Source: Clostridia bacterium
GTDB lineage: Bacteria > Bacillota > Clostridia > Christensenellales > Aristaeellaceae
DNA: 60,015 nt
Assembly: GCA_017524615.1 (NCBI GenBank)
Contig: JAFXVJ010000026.1
Location: forward strand, 1 to 60,015
Reading direction: 5' to 3'
Position 1 is the stretch's first letter; each line of letters starts with the position of its first letter. This document shows, in pieces, positions 53,578 to 60,015 of this stretch. Both the position numbers and the translations under genes were made by a program. Below the pieces are notes generated by a model. The model was not told the origin of the DNA. It saw only the letters and a program-made list of their open reading frames with translations, and made no database searches.

Positions 53578-55467
53578 TTAGTCACTTCCTTTCAAGGATG
53601 GGTTGAATGCGTCTCTCAGCCCGTTCCCGAACAGGTTGAAAGAAATCATCATCAGGGCAATGATCACAGCCGGGAAAATCACCAGGTTGGGATAAATGCT
53701 CAGATACTGCTGGTTGGTGGACATCATCACGCCGAAGGACTGCTGGCCCTGCAAACCGAGGTTCAAATAAGCCAGGGTTGCTTCAGAGAAAATGACGCTG
53801 GGAATCATGAGCACGCTGGAGGTGATGATGGTGCCCATGGAGTTCGGCAGGATGTGCTTGAAGATCAGCCGGATATCCGAGGAGCCCAGCGTGCGGGAAG
53901 CCAGCACGTATTCACGGCCCTTGAAGCGGTAGAACTGCGTGCGGGTGCGGGCGGCGGTGCTCATCCAGCCGGTCATGCACAGCGCCAGGAAGAACGTCAG
54001 GAAGTTGTTGCCCAAATGCAGGATGCACAGCGTCATGATCACGATCCACGGCACGCCGCTGAGGATTTCGCAGAAGCGTTCCATCAGCAGGTCCACATTG
54101 CCGCCGAAGTAGCCGGAAATGGCGCCCCAGACCAGGCCGAACAGGAAGCAGAAAGCAGCCGTGCATATGCCCAGAATCAGGGAGGTGCGCAGGCCGGCAA
54201 AGGAGCGCTTGATCAAATCAAAGCCCGATGCGTCGGTGCCCAGCAGGAATTTGGGCATTTCTTTGTAGCCAAACTGCCGGTATTTGTAGCCGCTGCCCGT
54301 GATGCTGGCCAGCTTCTTGGTTTTGTTGTTGATCGTCTGGCTTTCCACGTGATCAATCGGGCAATCATCCGTCAGCCGCACAAAGGATTCCGGGCCGATC
54401 TGCGGATCATAGGTGCAGTAGCCGTTTTTGATCCAGTTGTCCAAATCCGTTTTGGAATAGGTGACCGGATCAGCGTCGCCGTAAGCCAGCTTGTAGGTAT
54501 CAATGACGTAGTCGCAGTAGTAGATCTCGGCGTTGTGAATGCCCTTGCGGCCCGAGCAGGACCAGTAGGCCATGCTGTTCAGATCCGCGTTATTGATCAT
54601 TGACGCGGCGTCGGTGAAGGACACTTCCGCCAGCACATCCAGGTTTTTCGCCCGCTCTCCGCCGCTGAGCACAACGCTCTCGATCAGAATATACTGTAAA
54701 GACGAGGCCGAGGAACGCACCTCGAATACCAGCCGGGCGTTCGCGGAAGAAAGGCCCTTTTCCTTGAGCGCGCCGCTGATATCAAAGGAGATGGGGCTGT
54801 AATCCGTGCTGAAATCGCGGATCATGATGCGGTCGTCTTCCTTCTCCCCCGTTTGCAGATACACGCAGTATTCGCCCAGCTGATGATCGTATACGTTCGC
54901 TTCATCGCTGAAGATGATATCAACGGTATATTTTCCTTTGTCCGTAAAGGAAACCGGCTTTGAGGTCAGATATACGTCCTTATTGTCCAATTCCGCGTCT
55001 GTTTCCAGCATGACAACGCCGCCGGTGGAGTATGCGCTGTTATTGTCCTCCAGGGAGGGCGTTTCATCGACCGTTATGGAAACGATGGCGTTTTGCAGGG
55101 ACTTGGCAGAATACTTGTCGGAAACGGCAGGCACCTGATTGATGGGGTCGTAGGTCACATGCGTATATTTCCTGGTGCCGTCCCAAAACCCTGTTCCCGC
55201 TTCGAAGAGCTTGGGCGCCAGGAACTTTTCCTGTGACCGGACATCCGTGATATTGCTGGTCGACAGCAGCGGCACAAAAATGGCCAGCGTGGTCAGAACC
55301 GCCAGAATGATCGCCCCAACGACAGAGGATTTGTTTTTCCGGAACCGGCGAAGCGCATCCTTAAAGAATGTGGTCGGCTTTGAATCCAGCTTTTTATCGG
55401 TGATTCTGATGTTTTCCTGCACCAGATCAAAATCGTTGCTTTTGAATTCGATCTGCTTGTCGCTCAT
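53578..55467 (-). CDS. oppC: oligopeptide ABC permease, OppC-type, with giant extracytoplasmic insertion
   Basis: This 629-residue permease has a first helix at about 47-69 and a normal OppC core only from about residue 403 (KFLLGTDASGFDLIKRSFAGLRTSL). The EAA-type loop is ASRTLGSSDIRLIFKHILPNS. The roughly 330 residues between them (75-400) lie outside the membrane and are beta-rich (YTVDIIFSDEANVYD, ARLVFEVRSSASSLQYILIES). Common OppC proteins are about 300 residues. The insertion may bind peptide or partner with the unusually large OppA. The gene begins directly after the oppB stop. Confidence 0.9.
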   Translation of the reverse strand: MSDKQIEFKSNDFDLVQENIRITDKKLDSKPTTFFKDALRRFRKNKSSVVGAIILAVLTTLAIFVPLLSTSNITDVRSQEKFLAPKLFEAGTGFWDGTRKYTHVTYDPINQVPAVSDKYSAKSLQNAIVSITVDETPSLEDNNSAYSTGGVVMLETDAELDNKDVYLTSKPVSFTDKGKYTVDIIFSDEANVYDHQLGEYCVYLQTGEKEDDRIMIRDFSTDYSPISFDISGALKEKGLSSANARLVFEVRSSASSLQYILIESVVLSGGERAKNLDVLAEVSFTDAASMINNADLNSMAYWSCSGRKGIHNAEIYYCDYVIDTYKLAYGDADPVTYSKTDLDNWIKNGYCTYDPQIGPESFVRLTDDCPIDHVESQTINNKTKKLASITGSGYKYRQFGYKEMPKFLLGTDASGFDLIKRSFAGLRTSLILGICTAAFCFLFGLVWGAISGYFGGNVDLLMERFCEILSGVPWIVIMTLCILHLGNNFLTFFLALCMTGWMSTAARTRTQFYRFKGREYVLASRTLGSSDIRLIFKHILPNSMGTIITSSVLMIPSVIFSEATLAYLNLGLQGQQSFGVMMSTNQQYLSIYPNLVIFPAVIIALMMISFNLFGNGLRDAFNPSLKGSD

Positions 55468-56505
55468 TTACTTTTTCGCCCCCATTCTGATTCTCGGGTC
55501 GATAAAGCCGTAGCTCAGGTCCAGCACCACGCCGGCAAGCAGGCTGATGGTGGTGAAGATCGCCATATCGACAAACAGGATATCGTAATCCTTGTAGTTC
55601 AGGGACAGCACAAACAGCTTGCCGATGCCCGGAATGCCGTACAGGGATTCCAGGATCATGGAACCGCCCAGGATGCCGATGAATTCAGACAGGATGACCG
55701 GGAAAATGGGCACCATCGCGTTTTTCAGCGCGTGACGCACGATGGCCTGCCGACGGGTCAGCCCCTTGGTGCGGGCCAGGAGCAGGTATTCGCTTTCCAT
55801 CACCTCGCACAGCTCCGCACGCGTGTAGCGGCAGTAATAGCATACAGAACCGAAGGACAGGCAGAACACCGGGATGATATAACCCTTCACCCGTGTTGCC
55901 AAAGGAGCCGTGTCCACCGGCCAGGTGGAGGGGAGCCAGTTCAAATCATATGCAAATATTCGCAAGGCAAAAGAAATCAAAACAAAACTGGGGATAGCAA
56001 TAAAGACCATCACCATGGTGGATATCGTAGCATCGGTCATGGAGTTTTTCTTCAGTGCCGCCCAGATGCCCAGCAGGATCCCCAGCGGCACGGAGAAAAT
56101 GACCGAGATTATATTCAGCCTGATAGAATACCAGATTCGGGATTGGATAATGACGGAGGCAGAAACGTTGGGCTGGAAGGTTTTCGAATAACCCCAGTCC
56201 CATTTTGTGACGATATTGCGCAGCCAGTTGCCGTACTGCACCAGCACGGGAACCTGATAGTAGTAATTGCTTCTGCCATGATCGGCAGGAGATTTATAAA
56301 GAAGCGAACCGTAAATGTCTACCTCGTGATCCAGCCGGTATACATAGCCCAGATTATACTGCTTGTCAAAATAGGCGATCTGCTGGGCATCGCCGCCGAT
56401 GGGCCGCTGAAAGGGCAGCAGCTTGATCAGGATAAAGGTCAGCGACAGAATGATGAAGGTGGTGATAAAGGCCAGGCAGATACGCTTGAGAATATACTTG
56501 CCCAT
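55468..56505 (-). CDS. oppB: oligopeptide ABC permease, OppB-type
   Basis: This 345-residue permease has a first helix at about 6-28 and an outer loop of about 100 residues. The usual core follows, including SVIFSVPLGILLGIWAALKKNS and the EAA loop LLLARTKGLTRRQAIVRHALKNAMVP. The start at 56505 follows AAAGGAG by seven bases; the frame is open up to 56667, through two hairpins that are not coding. It is separated from oppA by 139 bases and is otherwise normal for the family. Confidence 0.93.
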   Translation of the reverse strand: MGKYILKRICLAFITTFIILSLTFILIKLLPFQRPIGGDAQQIAYFDKQYNLGYVYRLDHEVDIYGSLLYKSPADHGRSNYYYQVPVLVQYGNWLRNIVTKWDWGYSKTFQPNVSASVIIQSRIWYSIRLNIISVIFSVPLGILLGIWAALKKNSMTDATISTMVMVFIAIPSFVLISFALRIFAYDLNWLPSTWPVDTAPLATRVKGYIIPVFCLSFGSVCYYCRYTRAELCEVMESEYLLLARTKGLTRRQAIVRHALKNAMVPIFPVILSEFIGILGGSMILESLYGIPGIGKLFVLSLNYKDYDILFVDMAIFTTISLLAGVVLDLSYGFIDPRIRMGAKK

Positions 56506-56546
56506 GGGCATTCTCCTTTGCTGTGTATTGCTCCTCCGCAATGAAA

Positions 56547-56626
56547 CCAACAACGATGGAGCCGTTTTTTTCGGCTCCATCGCTGTTGGCGTTTCGAGAG
56601 GCGATCCCTTCCATGGAAGGGATCGC
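56547..56626 (-). promoter_or_regulatory. two strong hairpins between oppA and oppB
   Basis: A 26-base perfect palindrome lies at 56601-56626. An 18-bp stem with one mismatch and a seven-base loop lies at 56547-56564/56572-56589. Neither is followed by a T run on the minus strand, so they look like RNA-stabilising or processing elements rather than terminators. Confidence 0.6.
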
Positions 56627-56644
56627 TCCCTCATTGAACAGAAG

Positions 56645-59365
56645 TTATTCGGCCGCAGTCTCCACAACGAAGTTATCGTTTACGGAGTAATACAGGCCAT
56701 CCTGGGCGGAGCCGTTAAAGACCATGCTGTAATACAGGTCAAAGCCAGTGGCGCCCATGGGGGCCTCGGAGGTGCCGGAGCCGGTAGCATAATCGGCAGC
56801 CAGTTCAGCGGGCACGGTGAAGGTGATCACCTGCACGCCATTGCCCTGGTCTTCCACGGTGAATTCCACTTCGGTTTCATCGTACTGACCGTCGCCGTTG
56901 TAGTAGCGTTCATAGTTGCAGCACATGATGCCGGTGGGCGTGATGGTGGTGATGTCGGGCAGGGTGGCGGTAACGGTAAAGGAACCGGTGTAGCTGCCGT
57001 CGTCATTCTTCACGATCTCGCTGTAATCCACGGTCATGGTGGGACGGTTGGCGCCCTGAGCAATGATGGCGTTGCCGTTGGCGGCCTTGTACAGCGCGTC
57101 GAAGCTGTAGCGCTGGTTGTTGTAAACCAGAGGATACACAGAAGGATCGTTGGTATCGGTGCCCCAGTTCAGGGTGAAGTTGCCGGAGATTTCCGGATCG
57201 CTGGACAGCACGGACACGAAGCCGATGGGATCCAGGGCGTTGCCGGAGATGGCGCCGAAGCCCAGGTCATACTGACCGGTCATCAGCTTGTTGTAGTACA
57301 CATCGCTCCATTCGTTGCCAACCCAGAAGTTGACCTTCAGCTGGTAGACGCCGCCGCTGACGCTCTCGTCGTTGAAGGCGGTCTCGAAATAGTTCTTGAT
57401 TTCGTTGTGGTTGCTTTCTTCCTGAGTGGGATACATCCACGCGATTTCAATTTCGATGACGGTGGGGTTCTCCGGCGTGCCGGGGGTGTAAGCGCCTTCG
57501 GCTTCCAGTTCAGTCAGCGCCATGCGGAAATAGTCGCGGGCCATTTCCAGAGAATAGCCGTTGCCATCGGTGTCTTCCAGCAGGCTCTGAATGGCTTTCT
57601 TATGGGCTTCCGTGGAAGAATAGGAAATACCGTTTTCAGGATCGCTCATGTAGCTGGAGGCCAGATATTCCACCGAAGGAATATTGCCGCGGGCGTTGGC
57701 ATAGGACAGACGGTCAATGGAGTATCCCAGAGCCTGCACGAAGTGACGGTTGCTCATCACGGGCTTGAGATCCCAGTAGTCGTCCTTCATGGTCTGCTTA
57801 ACGAAGCCATTCTCGCCGAACAGGTATTCCCAGGTCTCGGGATCGGTGGCGTTGACGTTGAGCTTGAAGTTAGAGGAACCGGTGGTGGTGTGGGTACGGG
57901 GGTCATTCCGATACTGGTCCAGAACATCCTGCGGGATCGTGCCGGAGCCGTCGAAGTGACCGGCCAGGAATTCATTCAGGGCAGCCATGTTGTCATCCTT
58001 AGCGGCGGGGAAAATCTTGAGATGGACGCCGGGAATGGCATACTTGGTGTCCGCAAAGACGTAGTTGGGGTTCTTGGCGTACACGATCTGCATATCCTGA
58101 TCGTAGCGCTCCATGTAATAGGCGCCCAGAGACAGGCTGTTGTCCAGAGGAGTTTCAGTCTTGTCGCTGTTGTAGCCCAGCAGATACTGGGGCGTCACCA
58201 GGTCCACGAATTCCTGAGGAAGGGGCGGGCAGACGCCGTAGGTCAGCAGGTAGTACATGGCATAGAAGCGCTCCTGCTCCTCAGCATAAGTGACCTCGAA
58301 GTAGTTCTTGCCATCTTCAACGTAGGTCTTGATGCCCACTTTCTGCCACAGATCCTCGTCGTAGCCCTTTTCGGTGCCCTGGTAGAATTCCTTCATACCC
58401 ACGATGGCGCCGTTGGTCTTGCCGGAAGACTCAGAGCCGCGGTAGAAGCCGTTCTGCTGCGTCAGCATGACCTTCCACGGAACCTCATAGTCAGCCAGTT
58501 CCACGGGACGGTCGTTGAAGGCCTTGCGGCTCTCGATTTCAGAAGCGGTCTTGTACTTCAGGCCGTCCGCGCCGGTGCGGACTTCCCAGCGCCAGGTGGT
58601 GGCAAAGCCGTCGCCGTCGTCGTCATTCACAGCCACGGGCTTTTCCTTGGCCAGTTCAGGCACCCAGTCATAGCCGTCCTTGGTTTCGTTCATGAAGTTG
58701 GTAAAATGCCCAGCGAACATATAGCTGGCAATATCGTCGACCTGAGAGCCCTGGTCGTTCATCACGTTCAGGGTGCCGGGATCGCTGGTTTCATAGCTGT
58801 GATAGTAGCGCTTCCAGGCATCGTTGGTTTCATATTCCAGGTCATCGTTGATGTTGCCTTCGGCAAGGATACCGAAGCCGTAGCCGGGGATGTAGTTTTC
58901 GGTGCCCAGCGTGATGCGGGGATTGTACATCACATAGCTGCCGCTTTCGGTCATGGTGATGCCGGTGATGCCCTTACTCACAGCGTACTGTTCCAGCAGG
59001 CCCAGCAGATTGGTGCGCTCAGCGTTGCCGGACTTCTTGTAGTTGAACAGGCCGTCGGCCAGCGGGATCGCATCGCTCATCGCGGCGAAAGCAGCCTGAT
59101 AGGCAGCGCGAACGTCGGAAACGGTGGCGGCGGCGTCAATCGCGGCCTGGCCCTCTTCCATCGCGGCCTTCACGGCGGCATAGGTGTCATCTTCCAGCTG
59201 ATCCTCAATGGCATTCAGAACAGCTTCCAGGTCATACTTGGTATAGGCCTTGAAATCTTCTTCATCCATGTAGGCGCCGTCCCACGCAGAGGCGGGCTCC
59301 GCATACACATGGACCATGCCCAGGATCATCGCCAGCGTCAGCAGCATAGCAAAGATCTTTTTCAT
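56645..59365 (-). CDS. oppA: oligopeptide-binding protein, OppA-type, unusually large
   Basis: This 906-residue secreted protein has a signal peptide ending near residue 22 (VYA-EPASAW) and no clear lipobox. The family 5 binding-protein fold is recognisable in pieces: LNVNATDPETWEYLF, RHFVQALGYSIDRLSYANARG and the late DLGFGAISGNALDPIGFVSVL. Common OppA proteins are about 540-600 residues. The extra length is a helical start (35-95) and inserted acidic stretches such as the DDDGDGFATTW loop, which could bind calcium. It is the first opp gene, behind a strong promoter, which agrees with high expression. Confidence 0.88.
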   Translation of the reverse strand: MKKIFAMLLTLAMILGMVHVYAEPASAWDGAYMDEEDFKAYTKYDLEAVLNAIEDQLEDDTYAAVKAAMEEGQAAIDAAATVSDVRAAYQAAFAAMSDAIPLADGLFNYKKSGNAERTNLLGLLEQYAVSKGITGITMTESGSYVMYNPRITLGTENYIPGYGFGILAEGNINDDLEYETNDAWKRYYHSYETSDPGTLNVMNDQGSQVDDIASYMFAGHFTNFMNETKDGYDWVPELAKEKPVAVNDDDGDGFATTWRWEVRTGADGLKYKTASEIESRKAFNDRPVELADYEVPWKVMLTQQNGFYRGSESSGKTNGAIVGMKEFYQGTEKGYDEDLWQKVGIKTYVEDGKNYFEVTYAEEQERFYAMYYLLTYGVCPPLPQEFVDLVTPQYLLGYNSDKTETPLDNSLSLGAYYMERYDQDMQIVYAKNPNYVFADTKYAIPGVHLKIFPAAKDDNMAALNEFLAGHFDGSGTIPQDVLDQYRNDPRTHTTTGSSNFKLNVNATDPETWEYLFGENGFVKQTMKDDYWDLKPVMSNRHFVQALGYSIDRLSYANARGNIPSVEYLASSYMSDPENGISYSSTEAHKKAIQSLLEDTDGNGYSLEMARDYFRMALTELEAEGAYTPGTPENPTVIEIEIAWMYPTQEESNHNEIKNYFETAFNDESVSGGVYQLKVNFWVGNEWSDVYYNKLMTGQYDLGFGAISGNALDPIGFVSVLSSDPEISGNFTLNWGTDTNDPSVYPLVYNNQRYSFDALYKAANGNAIIAQGANRPTMTVDYSEIVKNDDGSYTGSFTVTATLPDITTITPTGIMCCNYERYYNGDGQYDETEVEFTVEDQGNGVQVITFTVPAELAADYATGSGTSEAPMGATGFDLYYSMVFNGSAQDGLYYSVNDNFVVETAAE

Positions 59366-59416
59366 TGTTGCTCCTCCTTTTTTTCTTTTCTTCTTTTCCA
59401 GAAGAATATCGTATTA

Positions 59417-59445
59417 ATTTTAACATTCAGGCGGTAATTTGTCAA
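59417..59445 (-). promoter_or_regulatory. opp operon promoter
   Basis: TTGACA (59440-59445), 17 bases, TAAAAT (59417-59422) on the minus strand. The leader is about 45 nt and contains an AAAGGAGGAG site before oppA. Confidence 0.8.
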
Positions 59446-59633
59446 ATGAAAATATATATGAATTATTTCCTTTTTGCGTCCTTTTTGCGTCTTTTGTTTT
59501 TCTTATGCTTTATGCCGCGTTCCAAGCGGTTCGCGTGTGCCGTCGGGGGGCCAGAATCTCATGAAAAAGCAAAAAGGATGTGGAGAACAGAGGGCTTTGG
59601 CGGGCCTTCACGGATTTTGAAGGAAACGCCCCC
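59446..59633. other. intergenic, nothing recognised
   Basis: The only structure seen is a short direct repeat, TTTTTGCGTC, twice near 59469-59490. No credible gene was found. Confidence 0.3.
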
Positions 59634-60015
59634 TCGGTGTCATCCCGAGCACAGCGAAGCCGGGAGGCGAAGCGCAGCCGAGGGATCTGTGCGTGGATTT
59701 TTATACCGACAAATAGATCTTTCGACTCCGTTCCACTTTTCGCTCCACTCCGCTCAAGATGACAATCAAGGTCGTTTCTTTCTCCTAACTCTATGTAAAG
59801 AATCGATATTTTACGAAAACTCATCGGTGTCATCCCGAGCGCAGCGTAGCCGGCAGGCGAAGCGCAGCCGAGGGATCTGTGTGTGGATTTTTATATCGAC
59901 AAATAGATCTTTCGACTCCGTTCCACTTTTCGCTCCACTCCGCTCAAGATGACAATCAAGGTCGTTTCTTTCTCCTAACTCTATGTAAAGAATCGATATT
60001 TTACGAAAACTCATC
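59634..60015 (+). repeat. repeat B tandem array, 190-bp period, continues past the edge
   Basis: Two units begin at 59634 and 59824, each opening with TCGGTGTCATCCCGAGC. They differ at only about five positions. The last bases of the window repeat the unit junction, so a third unit may follow. Within each unit the part from TCATCCCGAG to AAGATGACA has partly inverse ends, like repeat A. Short open frames inside are by-products of the repeat. Confidence 0.8.

Noticed and set aside
56423-59437. Plus-strand open frame of 1004 codons opposite oppA
   Set aside because: It is a shadow of oppA codon use, with His/Val/Gly-rich composition, no motif and no ribosome binding site. The same holds for the long frames opposite guaB (8612-10249), lysS (14340-16499), the helicase/oxidoreductase genes (19538-21949) and the DUF5696 gene (31127-33853).
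59580-60014. Short frames in the 190-bp tandem repeat that look alike and could suggest a small gene family
   Set aside because: They occur in both strands of the same repeat and have no start signals. They are produced by the repeat itself.
59634-60015. CRISPR array
   Set aside because: The repeated unit is the full 190 bp, with no unique spacers between short repeats and no cas genes in the window.

Overview
The window looks like part of a chromosome from a gut-type Clostridia (Bacillota), with fairly high GC and a strong sigma-A promoter style (TTGACA-17-TATAAT). I infer this from the gene families: PPi-type phosphofructokinase, GTPase Der next to a DUF512 radical-SAM protein and PlsY, an Lsa-type ABC-F protein, CUT1 sugar transporters without an ATPase gene, and NHLP-type peptide export. 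A position near Oscillospirales or Christensenellales is a guess. I saw no tRNA, rRNA, CRISPR array, complete insertion sequence or phage.

Layout. (a) 1-6.8 kb, plus strand: an NHLP/NHLM-type export operon with a very short membrane-fusion-like protein, a C39-peptidase ABC exporter and a second ABC exporter. A DUF3592-like gene, a LURP-one/tubby-like protein and a PAP2 phosphatase follow; the first and last of these carry frameshifts. (b) 6.9-7.5 kb: a 230-bp MITE-like repeat and a candidate structured RNA. (c) 7.6-27.0 kb: mostly housekeeping genes. The minus-strand units are the S66 peptidase, guaB, rplM-rpsI, nrdG with an anchored protein, and GDPD-greA-lysS. The plus-strand units are pfp, a TetR regulator with an ABC-2 exporter, a DEAD-box helicase, a Gfo/Idh/MocA oxidoreductase, an IMPase-family phosphatase, a PHP phosphatase, DUF512, der and plsY. 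(d) 27.0-27.7 kb: an inverted second copy of the MITE-like repeat, plus a relative of another repeat family.

(e) 27.7-44.1 kb, minus strand: one large unit with a strong promoter and a terminator. It encodes two CUT1 permease pairs, two solute-binding proteins (one a 1004-residue anchored protein with two jelly-roll-like modules), a 1572-residue DUF5696-type protein, a YIP1 protein and an NHL-TPR membrane protein. This is my best candidate for a poorly described system: a surface glycan capture and import machine using a shared ATPase encoded elsewhere. (f) 44.2-47.6 kb, plus strand: an XRE regulator with a palindrome on its own -10 box, an Lsa-type ABC-F gene behind an attenuator-like leader with a three-codon ORF, and a sugar nucleotidyltransferase.

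(g) 47.6-50.2 kb, minus strand: an ECF sigma factor with a very large anti-sigma-like partner. (h) 50.4-59.4 kb, minus strand: an oppABCDF operon. Both of its ATPases carry charged coiled-coil insertions, and OppC has an insertion of about 330 residues outside the membrane. (i) 59.6 kb to the right edge: a tandem array with a 190-bp period that runs out of the window.
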